Below are positions 16,426-23,060 of a stretch of DNA of 43,270 nt, piece by piece. The notes beneath the pieces were generated by a model, which was not told the origin of the DNA, made no database searches, and saw only the letters and a list, made by a program, of their open reading frames with translations. Both the position numbers and the translations under genes were made by a program. The stretch's first letter is position 1. Every line of letters begins with the position of its first letter. Origin of the DNA: a bacterium UBP6_UBA1209 (lineage in GTDB: Bacteria > UBP6 > UBA1177); NCBI GenBank assembly GCA_002309575.1, contig DBXP01000014.1, forward strand, positions 1 to 43,270, in the 5' to 3' direction.

Positions 16426-16980
16426 TTATATGATAAAATGCCTACGCTCGGTCAAAACCGCATCCAACCGGACGTCGAACGGGTCGGAAAACCCCGCTTC
16501 GACAATCTGGAGATCAAATGCAACACCGACTGAGCGCGCCCTGTTGTTCTTAAATTTCAGCGTCGTGTCATAGTAGCCGCCGCCGTAACCGATCCGTTCG
16601 CAATTTTCCGAAAAAGCAACTCCAGGAACTACGAACAGATCGATCTTTTCGATCCCGATTCTGGGCAGATCCAACTTAGGTTCTCTTATCCCGTAAGCTC
16701 CCGGCTCAAAATCATCGAAGCTCTCTGCCTCATAAAAAGCCAGCTTTTTTGAACCATCTTCCACCCTCGGAAAGAGAAAACGGTGTCCCGGTCTTGCGAA
16801 AAGCGGGAGGACATCGACCTCGTTTTTGATGGGCATATAGAGCGCCACCGTCCGGGATTTACAGAAAAAGTCTAATGAATCTAAGGAATTACAAATTAAA
16901 GCACTTAAAGATTCCACCTCTGATTTCGGCATACATTTCCGTTTCGCCAAAACCTCCCGGCGGAGAACTGATTTCTCCAA
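16426..16980 (-). CDS. fau: 5-formyltetrahydrofolate cyclo-ligase
   Basis: The enzyme turns 5-formyl-THF into 5,10-methenyl-THF with ATP and so recycles folate. The 184-residue protein has the expected N-terminal KSVLRREVLAKR helix, YMPIKNEVDV, the folate-site region ending in GIREP, and the conserved CERIGYGGGYYD near residue 130. The likely start is a TTG, since no ATG precedes the conserved N-terminal helix and the first in-frame ATG would remove it. The TTG itself overlaps a GGAG. The gene heads the fau-rny-ymdB run. Confidence 0.92.
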   Translation of the reverse strand: MEKSVLRREVLAKRKCMPKSEVESLSALICNSLDSLDFFCKSRTVALYMPIKNEVDVLPLFARPGHRFLFPRVEDGSKKLAFYEAESFDDFEPGAYGIREPKLDLPRIGIEKIDLFVVPGVAFSENCERIGYGGGYYDTTLKFKNNRARSVGVAFDLQIVEAGFSDPFDVRLDAVLTERRHFII

Positions 16981-16991
16981 AATATCTAAAA

Positions 16992-17005
16992 GAGTCTTAC
17001 GACTC
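16992..17005 (-). promoter_or_regulatory. GNRA-type hairpin in the fau leader
   Basis: On the minus strand GAGTC, GTAA, GACTC forms a five-base-pair stem with a GNRA tetraloop, 12 bases before the TTG of fau. A run of Gs precedes it and TTTT follows, so a weak attenuator or an RNA element covering the start region is possible. Confidence 0.35.
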
Positions 17006-17060
17006 CCCCCAAAAAAGGTATAAAATCTATATAAAACACCCGGTTACGGATGAGTGCGGC

Positions 17061-17089
17061 AACCTAATAAAAGAGAAAGGAAATGTCAA
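17061..17089 (-). promoter_or_regulatory. Promoter for fau-rny-ymdB
   Basis: On the minus strand TTGACA (17089-17084) is followed after 17 bases by TAGGTT (17066-17061). It lies about 80 bases before the fau start, leaving a leader of some 70 bases that contains the hairpin at 16992-17005. Confidence 0.5.
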
Positions 17090-17137
17090 GACAACAGCGC
17101 TGTTTATTAAAAAAAAAGTAAATTTTTGCCCTGAAAT

Positions 17138-17165
17138 TTGCCGATTCAGTTAAAATTTCCATAAT
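17138..17165 (+). promoter_or_regulatory. Promoter for the zinc protein and recX
   Basis: TTGCCG at 17138-17143 and CATAAT at 17160-17165 are 16 bases apart, 26 bases before the ATG at 17191. The gap 16981-17190 therefore holds two divergent promoters and no gene. Confidence 0.5.
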
Positions 17166-17190
17166 ACGGGGCATATTTTAGGAGGAGGCT

Positions 17191-17595
17191 ATGGACAAAC
17201 CTAAAAAAAGCTTGATCTCGACAAAGGTCATTTGCGCAAAGTGCGGCAAGGAACACTTTGTTTCATTTGTTGCCGACGGACACCGCAACTATTACTGCGA
17301 CGACTGTCTCAAGGAGATGCACTTCAACAGGAAACGCGGTGAAATCAAAAAAGTTTTCAACGACAAGCTGAAAAAGTATGTCTACGAATTCATCTGTGAC
17401 ATCTGCCAGAACTTCCGCCGCGCCTCGTACTACCCGAAACGCGAAAACGGCAAGATCTGGTGCAGAGAGTGCGAAGACAACCGCCGTCAGGAGCTTCAAA
17501 AACAGCATCGCGAAAACCGGAAGGTCATAATCGTCAACGAAGAGCAGGTCGAAAAGGCAAAAAAGACCGAAAAAAAGGATCCTTCCGAAAGCTAG
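17191..17595 (+). CDS. CxxC-x17-CxxC zinc-ribbon protein
   Basis: The 134-residue protein contains two four-cysteine zinc sites. The first is CAKC, exactly 17 residues, then CDDC; the second is CDIC, 18 residues, then CREC. The first spacing matches the family named for CxxC-x17-CxxC ribbons. The C-terminal third (from about residue 95) is a charged Lys/Glu/Arg helix. There is no signal or membrane segment, so the protein is probably cytosolic; it may bind nucleic acid or protein, but nothing fixes its role. GGAGGAGG lies before the ATG. recX starts 20 bases after its stop. Confidence 0.8.
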   Translation: MDKPKKSLISTKVICAKCGKEHFVSFVADGHRNYYCDDCLKEMHFNRKRGEIKKVFNDKLKKYVYEFICDICQNFRRASYYPKRENGKIWCRECEDNRRQELQKQHRENRKVIIVNEEQVEKAKKTEKKDPSES

Positions 17596-17615
17596 CATAT
17601 CAGCACCATCAAAAA

Positions 17616-18065
17616 ATGTCCGACGAAAATATCAGAAAATTCACAGACTACGCATACAGGCTCCTGGCAGCCAGGGATCTCTTCTCCGGAGATCTGGCAC
17701 GCAGACTCAGGGACAAAGGTGCGTCCGAAGAAGAAATCGATACTATTGTCAACAAGTTGCGCGATCTGAAATATCTCGACGACGAGCGGGTCCTGAAAAA
17801 CTTTGCAAGAGAGGTCGCCTCACGCGGCAAGGGGATAAACTACCTCAGACAGAAGCTCTACGAAAAGGGCTGTGCCGATCTTTTGAAATCGGTCGATCTG
17901 AGCGAATTTTTCAGTTACGAAGATGAGCTGAAGAGCGCCGCCGAGACTATAAAAAAACTTGCCGAAAACGACCCGCAGAAACTTCAGCGGAAGCTGGCGT
18001 CAAGAGGGTTTTCCTACTCCGCGATAAGCGCGGCCATGGGTAAAATCAGAAATAAAAACGATTAG
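17616..18065 (+). CDS. recX: RecX-family regulatory protein
   Basis: The 149-residue protein has the helical repeats of RecX: YRLLAARDLFSGDLARRLRDKG, then DLKYLDDERVLKNFAREVASRGKG and a C-terminal LQRKLASRGFSYSAISAAM. RecX caps and inhibits RecA filaments, and many genomes carry it next to recA; here recA is not in the window. The length is within the family range. I place the start at MSDENIRK, although no strong ribosome site is visible; coupling with the zinc-ribbon gene upstream is possible. It converges on the anti-sigma gene with four bases between them. Confidence 0.85.
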   Translation: MSDENIRKFTDYAYRLLAARDLFSGDLARRLRDKGASEEEIDTIVNKLRDLKYLDDERVLKNFAREVASRGKGINYLRQKLYEKGCADLLKSVDLSEFFSYEDELKSAAETIKKLAENDPQKLQRKLASRGFSYSAISAAMGKIRNKND

Positions 18066-18069
18066 TTGC

Positions 18070-18897
18070 TTAATAGACCGAGCTTATATATCTGACAAGG
18101 TTTTCTGAATTTCCCCTGTCGGAGACAAATACAAAGTTGTTGCCCGTATTTTTCCAGTAGACGACCTTCTTACCGTTCTCTTCGCGCTCCTTAGCAAGGC
18201 ATACGCCGTTGCGCTCCAGAGCACATCTGCTGTTCTCGAAAAGACGCTGGAGCCTCTCGTTCTCCTTTGAAAGGAAGAGCGTCCCGTCGACTCCCCTCTC
18301 CTGCGAGCCGGCATCTCCGGCGAGCTTGATCTTCGCCGTCGGAACAGCCGCGATCGACGCAAGCTTCCGGCTCATCCTCATGTTCAGGCTCTCGATCTTC
18401 CTGAGAGTATTTTTATCAAGGCTGAACTCGGATGCAAGCTCCTGCCTTGCAGTCTGGTCGTCGACAAATTCGTTGGGAGATACATAGCTGTGAGCCGTCA
18501 GAAGCTCGTCGATGATCAGCTCGTTCGCCTTGTTCGAGTTGTTGATCGAGATCACAAAGGCCAGGACAAGGCAGGCGAAAGAGAAGACGGATGAGACTAC
18601 AAGCGCAGTCGATCTTGTGACAAAAACATTTTTAAACCATTGAGAAAACGATACTTTTTTTCTAGCGGAAGTCTGATCGGCAAGGCGCATGAAACCCTCC
18701 TTTTCGACAAACGAAAGTTTCTCGTTTTCCGCAAAAGCACGTACCGCTGATTTGAGCCGGCAGATCGATTCATACCTTTTTCTGCACCTTCCGCAGACCT
18801 TCAGATGGGCCGATATCTCCGCACTGGTCTGATAATCGAGCTCGTTGTCCGCAAACTGCTCGATAAAAAGCTCATTTACACCGCAATCCTCACGCAT
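18070..18897 (-). CDS. Zinc-finger anti-sigma factor, membrane anchored
   Basis: The 275-residue protein begins with an anti-sigma ZAS domain carrying the zinc motif His31-x3-Cys35-x2-Cys38 (HLKVCGRC), with an earlier Cys5. One membrane helix follows (about 95-117), then a C-terminal domain of about 155 residues in the periplasm with two further cysteines. Such proteins hold an ECF sigma factor at the membrane until a signal arrives. The gene overlaps the end of the sigma-factor gene by eight bases, so the pair is translationally coupled. The periplasmic domain has no family I recognise, and the signal is unknown. Confidence 0.88.
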   Translation of the reverse strand: MREDCGVNELFIEQFADNELDYQTSAEISAHLKVCGRCRKRYESICRLKSAVRAFAENEKLSFVEKEGFMRLADQTSARKKVSFSQWFKNVFVTRSTALVVSSVFSFACLVLAFVISINNSNKANELIIDELLTAHSYVSPNEFVDDQTARQELASEFSLDKNTLRKIESLNMRMSRKLASIAAVPTAKIKLAGDAGSQERGVDGTLFLSKENERLQRLFENSRCALERNGVCLAKEREENGKKVVYWKNTGNNFVFVSDRGNSENLVRYISSVY

Positions 18898-19429
18898 TTT
18901 TCCTATCCTTCTCCGAAATAATCCTCAATTCGACAGCCTCCCGCCTGAACATCCCGCGCAGCTGCGTCCTGGCACGATGAAGCCTGCTCATTACCGTACC
19001 GACCGGAAGCTCGAGGATCTTTGCAGCCTCCTCGTAGGAACAGCCCTCGACCTCGACCAGAACGACGACCTCGCGATAGGCCTGGGGAAGAGTTTCAAAA
19101 GCCATCTTCAGCTTCTCCTTCAAAATGGGATCGCTGAAATCATCGGGAGCCGGCTGGAAGTCCAGCGGATCTGCCTCTCCGTCATCCGAAAAACAGGAAA
19201 ATGTTGCCTCCCCCAGCACCGAATCACGCTTGATCCTGTTGATCCAGTTGTTCTTCAGGACGCGGAAAATCCATGACTTGAAGTGCGACTCCTCGTTGTA
19301 GGGCTGCTGTTTCGAAAGAAGTGCCACAATCGTATCCTGCATCAGATCCATCGCCTTCTCCCTGTTTCCGGTGATGAACAGCGCGTAGTTGAAAATTGTG
19401 TCAAGATTCGTCTTCAGCAGCTCTTCCAT
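18890..19429 (-). CDS. ECF (RpoE-type) RNA polymerase sigma factor
   Basis: The 179-residue protein has region 2 (about 10-75, with ALFITGNREKAMDLMQD and SWIFRVLKNNWINRIKR) and region 4 (about 115-165, with ETLPQAYREVVVLVEVEG and the helix-turn-helix ending PVGTVMSRLHRARTQLR). A short acidic linker joins them. It should direct RNA polymerase to a small regulon under control of the anti-sigma factor encoded directly downstream. I choose the ATG at 19429, since GGAGG lies four bases before it, over the GTG six codons upstream. Upstream neighbours are an envelope protein and a DUF4911-like gene. Confidence 0.93.
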   Translation of the reverse strand: MEELLKTNLDTIFNYALFITGNREKAMDLMQDTIVALLSKQQPYNEESHFKSWIFRVLKNNWINRIKRDSVLGEATFSCFSDDGEADPLDFQPAPDDFSDPILKEKLKMAFETLPQAYREVVVLVEVEGCSYEEAAKILELPVGTVMSRLHRARTQLRGMFRREAVELRIISEKDRKNA

Positions 19430-19497
19430 CTCTCCTCCAAGCTTCACGAAAAGAACAAGCTGTGATCAAAAAATATTCCAGAAAAAATGTATGCCGG

Positions 19498-20076
19498 CTA
19501 TTTCCAGAGGAACGCTTCCATGGAAATTATAACATTGAAATAAAAATACTCCTTTCCGACAAAGTAGCGGCCCGGCGCAAGTCCGAAAAAGAGGTTGAAG
19601 CTGTCGTTCGGCGAGACATAGGCGCCCAGCTGAAGCTCGAGAGCGACCAGAACATCCTCCTTTCCTGTCGTCGGATTTGCCGAAACCGACGTATGGACGA
19701 TCCCTTTGAAGCCGGAGATTTTGACACCGCCCAAAATGGCGACATCGGCATAACCTCCTAAAAATATTTTGGAAAATCTGTGATTCGTCAGGAAGAGCCC
19801 GTTCACGCGAAGCAGCGCCGAAACGTTTTTGCCGTCAAGCCACTGCCAGTCGATGCCGAAACTGAGACCGTAGCGGTTGAGCCGGGTCGCCGAAAGTCCG
19901 GCATTCAGATTGAAATATTTCATAAGCGGCGCGTTGTAGGCAAAATTCGACTCTTCGATCGAAACTGTAGTCGAAAGCGAAGGGATCTTATTTCCGGAGA
20001 TCCTGCCTTCAACCAGCGCACAAAGCTCCGAAAAGCCAAAGACAATAAGAAAAACAATCAATAATTTCTTACTCAT
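19498..20076 (-). CDS. Exported protein, possibly an outer-membrane beta-barrel
   Basis: The 192-residue protein has a signal peptide (about 1-20, MSKKLLIVFLIVFGFSELCA). The mature part is a series of alternating hydrophobic and polar stretches rich in Gly, Asn, Phe and Tyr, such as GLSFGIDWQWLDG, KIFLGGYADVAILGG and SFNLFFGLAPGRYFVG. It ends with Trp-Lys after an aromatic strand. This pattern fits a small beta-barrel or barrel-like surface protein, but I recognise no family. It overlaps the upstream DUF4911-like gene by eight bases and is followed after 68 bases by the sigma factor gene, so it may belong to that stress-response run. Confidence 0.75.
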   Translation of the reverse strand: MSKKLLIVFLIVFGFSELCALVEGRISGNKIPSLSTTVSIEESNFAYNAPLMKYFNLNAGLSATRLNRYGLSFGIDWQWLDGKNVSALLRVNGLFLTNHRFSKIFLGGYADVAILGGVKISGFKGIVHTSVSANPTTGKEDVLVALELQLGAYVSPNDSFNLFFGLAPGRYFVGKEYFYFNVIISMEAFLWK

Positions 20077-20281
20077 AACCGTTTTTTATCTCTTTAAGAA
20101 CAGATTCGATCACGCGGTCGAAATCTCTTGAACTTTCCATCGTCGTGAAGCAGTCGAGCGTCAAAACTCCGTCCTTTTTCTCAAGTGTCGAAATCAAACC
20201 TAAATTTTCGTGGCTTTCGATCGTAAAATGAAAGTAAAAATTGTCTTTCGCAGTCATTTTTATCACTCTGTGCCACGCCAT
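20069..20281 (-). CDS. Small DUF4911-like protein
   Basis: The 70-residue protein (MAWHRVIKMTAKDNFYFHF, then GLISTLEKKDGVLTLDC) resembles DUF4911, small cytosolic proteins of unknown function with an early aromatic strand and a Gly-Leu turn before a hydrophobic strand. I use the ATG with AGGAG seven bases upstream rather than the TTG two codons before it. It overlaps the next gene by eight bases. The family match comes from memory of the pattern and is the weak point. Confidence 0.6.
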   Translation of the reverse strand: MAWHRVIKMTAKDNFYFHFTIESHENLGLISTLEKKDGVLTLDCFTTMESSRDFDRVIESVLKEIKNGYE

Positions 20282-20442
20282 TTTCAACTCTCCTGACGTA
20301 AAACCGTCGAATTAACACGGTAAAAGCGGTTTAAGTCAAGTTTTTTGAGCAGTTCTTTAATTTGTCGGAGCGCAGGCGACTCACCCGCAATTCTTGACTC
20401 CTGATCTTGCCTCTCACTCAGGGAGAGGTGGCACAAAGTGCC

Positions 20443-20512
20443 GGAGAGGGAAGCGTTCCTTTTCGCCATCTAAAAATGGAAATGTGTGGGAAAATCTATT
20501 TAAGGTATTTTT
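20443..20512 (+). repeat. Degenerate direct repeat, copy A (left edge of the islet)
   Basis: About 70 bases, beginning GGAGAGGGAAGCGTTCC and including GGAAATGTGTGGG, resemble 22841-22912 in the same orientation. A short hairpin (GGCAC, AAA, GTGCC) and a CTCACTC word lie just before this copy; CTCACTC also precedes copy B. The 240-base gap 20282-20522 holds this element and no gene. Confidence 0.55.
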
Positions 20513-20522
20513 CTATTTCATA

Positions 20523-20756
20523 TCATTCATCACTATCGTGCTGTAATTTGAAAATTTCTTTTTGAGCCTCGATTTCAGCTCTTAATTTTGCTTCATCGGG
20601 TAGATAAAGTTTGTATTTTGTGGCGAAAAGTTTCTCGTTTCCGTGCAGAATGGAATATTTAGCAATATTTTCATCTGTATCTGTGCAGAGAATAACTCCT
20701 AGTGTCGGGTTATCGTCCGCAGATCTTTTCAATTTAATTGAAATTACATCAATCCC
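20523..20756 (-). pseudogene. C-terminal remnant of a YhcG/DUF1016 (PDDEXK) nuclease gene
   Basis: The frame is open from 20756 to a stop at 20523 and encodes about 77 residues that resemble only the end of DUF1016/YhcG proteins: DDNPTLGVILCTDTDE, then KYSILHGNEKLFATKY and LYLPDEAKLRAEIE. The N-terminal domain and the catalytic PDDEXK core are absent, and no ribosome site precedes the fragment. A stop (TAG) lies just upstream, within ten bases of the end of rloB. The family is linked to restriction and phage-defence loci. This is most likely a deletion remnant, not a functional gene. Confidence 0.75.
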
Positions 20757-21413
20757 CTAAATATTCCCGCAACTCTTCCACAAGAATATGAACCGTTGTC
20801 CCCGGAGCATATTTCGAAGGTTTATTATTTGGGCTAAAATCAGCCATTCTCTTCTTTGCATTTTTTATGGCCGTCCGAACACCGTCAAACGAATCTAATA
20901 GTTCATATAAGTTCTTGATATTTTTGCCATATCCGTCTTTTGAAAGTCCATGAGATTTAAATAACTCATCAAGTTTGGCATTCCATTTTTGTCTGTGCAG
21001 ATTCGCGTCGCTATAATCAAATGCAGGTAAATCCAGTATTCAAAACTCTGATTGCTCCAGGCAACATGATATCCTTTTGCTTCGCCTTCTTTAATTGCCA
21101 GATCAAAATCTTCAAAATCATCCTTGTCAAAAACTACCCATATATACTGATATGGAATTTTGGCCTTATTTGCACGCATTTCAGCAATCTCTATCAGTTT
21201 TTGAGTTGATGCACCTTCGCCGTAAATATCTATCACTTCTACAGTTCCACCGACCTTCGCAAGAATTTCTTTCGCTAATCCGTTGAAATAATTAGGCTCC
21301 GTGCGTTTTCCTTCCGTGACAATCAGATAAGAGTTCGCCTTGGGTGTCCTAAAGTCATGTTTTCTCTTTTTAAGGGCTTCTCTGCGCTTTTTAAACGGAT
21401 CTTCTTTTTTCAT
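20749..21413 (-). pseudogene. rloB: RloB-like TOPRIM protein gene, broken by a one-base frameshift
   Basis: The N-terminal 130 residues carry RloB features: a basic start, LIVTEGKRTEPNYFNGL, WVVFDKDDFEDFDLA and SNQSFEYWIYLH. After this the frame drifts and stops at 20895. The next frame continues the family sequence without a break (DYSDANLHRQKWNAKLDELF, later PGTTVHILVEELREYLGD) to a stop at 20749. Restoring one base in the T-run at about 21018-21021 would join both halves into a protein of about 221 residues, a usual length. RloB proteins pair with an AAA ATPase and are associated with restriction and phage defence. The start overlaps the ATPase gene by four bases (ATGA). It is either a real mutation or a sequencing error. 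Confidence 0.85.
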
Positions 21414-22615
21414 TTTTTTTCTTCGCTTGTCTTAATGGAAAATTCTTTCAGCATAGGTATTCCGCCATATACTCCGGCAAGGTAATCCTTTTCAAACGAA
21501 GCATCCGAGCGCACTTTAAAATCCGAAAGCGTTGACAGCGATGAATATCCATCTTCATCCTTTTGCACGAATAAAACCTGGTCCCGTCTGAAGAACTTCT
21601 TATCCATCAATGTGGTATCGTGGGTCGTATAAATCAGCTGGGCTTTTGACTTTTCGTTGTAAAACAGATCAACGATAAACTTGAGCAAGAGCGGATGAAG
21701 TTTTGCACTAAGCTCATCAACAATCATCAAACCTTTTGTATCTATAACAGTTATTGCGGCAATATAAACAAGAATACACTTTAGAGTGCCGCTGGACTCA
21801 TTATATAAATTGAGAGAATATTTTTTCCCGTCTTTGCCGATATGGTATGTATAAAACACTTTTCTTTTATCAATCGTTTCATAGGAAATATCCTTGATTC
21901 CAGTATCAATGGACGCCAGAAAGTTCAGCAACTCTTCCTTCTTCTCATCAATAGCTTGCGGCAGATATGTTTGCCGAATAGAGTCATCTTCATAAAAATT
22001 ACTATCAGAAATCATCATTTTATGAATCCCGTCAAAAACCTTTTGGAAGACTGATGTCGTCTTGAGAGCCAGCCTGCTAAAAAATGTCAGAACCAGAGCA
22101 TCTTCTGGAATCTGTTCTTTGTATTTATCGCATTCACGTCTTACAGAAGCACCCATCGTAATTGACTGATGATCCCTCTCCAATATAGTAGAAACCCTGT
22201 TGACAGCATAATCTCTTCTGTATAACCACTCGCTTACAATCTGCTTACTGTTAAATTCAAAACCGTATTTGTACTCGGCTTCATCGTCTGAAAGAACGAT
22301 CTGATACTCGGAATTACCCGGCTCATCTTCGAATGCAAAAGGCCGATAAAATCGCTCCAATATTTTATTTTCAGTATTTTCAACTGCATTCATTGAACGC
22401 ATCACAATGTTTTGAAACATCCACATTCCACGACACAGATTCGATTTACCGCTGGCATTGGCACCGTAAATAGCGGCAACACGCAGAAGTTTGTCTTCTG
22501 ACGGAAGCTCCATTAAATTATAAGAGTGTTCTTTGTAAGCAGGAATTGAGCGCATATCAAGTACGACCTCATCCTTAAACGAAAGCACATTTTTCATACT
22601 GAATTGAACTATCAT
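21410..22615 (-). CDS. AAA-family ATPase, RloA-like partner of RloB
   Basis: The 401-residue protein has an N-terminal FSMKNVLSFKDEV strand typical of SMC/OLD-like ATPases, Walker A YGANASGKSN (about 49-58), a long insert, and a C-terminal half with a signature-like ESSGTLK, a Walker B ending in MIVDELSAKLHP, and the switch TTHDTTLMD. Proteins of this type pair with RloB next to type I restriction systems and in small stand-alone defence loci. GGAGGGG lies eight bases before the ATG. The gene is intact and visibly more AT-rich than the flanking housekeeping genes, with many AAA, AAT and TTA-type codons, as expected for a transferred locus. Confidence 0.85.
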   Translation of the reverse strand: MIVQFSMKNVLSFKDEVVLDMRSIPAYKEHSYNLMELPSEDKLLRVAAIYGANASGKSNLCRGMWMFQNIVMRSMNAVENTENKILERFYRPFAFEDEPGNSEYQIVLSDDEAEYKYGFEFNSKQIVSEWLYRRDYAVNRVSTILERDHQSITMGASVRRECDKYKEQIPEDALVLTFFSRLALKTTSVFQKVFDGIHKMMISDSNFYEDDSIRQTYLPQAIDEKKEELLNFLASIDTGIKDISYETIDKRKVFYTYHIGKDGKKYSLNLYNESSGTLKCILVYIAAITVIDTKGLMIVDELSAKLHPLLLKFIVDLFYNEKSKAQLIYTTHDTTLMDKKFFRRDQVLFVQKDEDGYSSLSTLSDFKVRSDASFEKDYLAGVYGGIPMLKEFSIKTSEEKK

Positions 22616-22638
22616 CTTAGTACCCCTCCGTTCGGGCG

Positions 22639-22666
22639 AAATATCCTATTTTGAGTGTTAAGTCAA
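22639..22666 (-). promoter_or_regulatory. Possible promoter of the ATPase-rloB pair
   Basis: On the minus strand TTGACT (22666-22661) is followed after 15-16 bases by GATATT or ATATTT (22645-22639), about 25 bases before the ATG of the ATPase gene. Confidence 0.4.
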
Positions 22667-22812
22667 TATTTTTGTGAAAATTTCGTAAAAACAGTGTTGT
22701 GACAATCATATTTGAGAGCTGAGCAATGGGTAAAACCCACAAAATCAGATATTTTCGGAAAAGAATTTATTGATCGTTTCTCACTCCTTGGCTCCCACTT
22801 TGGGGAAGCTGG

Positions 22813-22842
22813 CGGTCGCTGAGTTTATCGAAGCGGCGACCG
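22813..22842. repeat. REP-like palindrome
   Basis: CGGTCGC (22813-22819) pairs perfectly with GCGACCG (22836-22842). The loop contains TGAG...TCGAAGC, the core of a widespread class of bacterial interspersed repeats (TGAGCCTGTCGAAG-type). It lies within the 444-base gene-free stretch 22616-23059, which otherwise holds a small TGGGT/ACCCA hairpin (22727-22739), repeat copy B and a second REP-like half. Confidence 0.5.
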
Positions 22843-22912
22843 GAGAAGGGCATTGCCTTTTCTCCATCTCAAAACGGAAATGTGGGGGATTTTATCTGAA
22901 AAATATTCACCG
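22841..22912 (+). repeat. Degenerate direct repeat, copy B (right edge of the islet)
   Basis: About 70 bases with CCTTTTCTCCATCTCAAAAC and GGAAATGTGGGGG resemble 20443-20512 in the same orientation. The REP-like palindrome sits at its left end where copy A has a different short hairpin. Confidence 0.55.
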
Positions 22913-23037
22913 CTGTACTTCGACATTCGACAAGCCTAATGACGACAACCCTCGCCCGCCTCTCGCAACCGGTGGGCGCGAAATATGCTCGCTCATTTCG
23001 ACTTCGTTCAATGACCGGAAAACGGTTGCTAAGTTTC

Positions 23038-23060
23038 GGTTGCTGAGCCTGTCGAAGCAC
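23038..23060 (+). repeat. REP-like half site at the 3' end of the DUF1566 lipoprotein gene
   Basis: GGTTGCTGAGCCTGTCGAAG, then CAC, shares the TGAG/TCGAAGC core with the palindrome at 22813 and abuts the stop codon of the gene ending at 23060. A further partial copy (CGGTTGCTAAGTTTC) lies directly before it. Confidence 0.45.

Noticed and set aside
16981..17190. Possible 6S RNA gene upstream of fau
   Set aside because: The neighbourhood fits the known ssrS-ygfA linkage of proteobacteria, but the stretch is too short after subtracting promoters and does not show the long rod with a central bubble.
20284..20469. 61-codon - strand frame in the repeat before the islet
   Set aside because: It reads through the hairpin and dispersed repeat; such frames recur with repeats and show no protein character.
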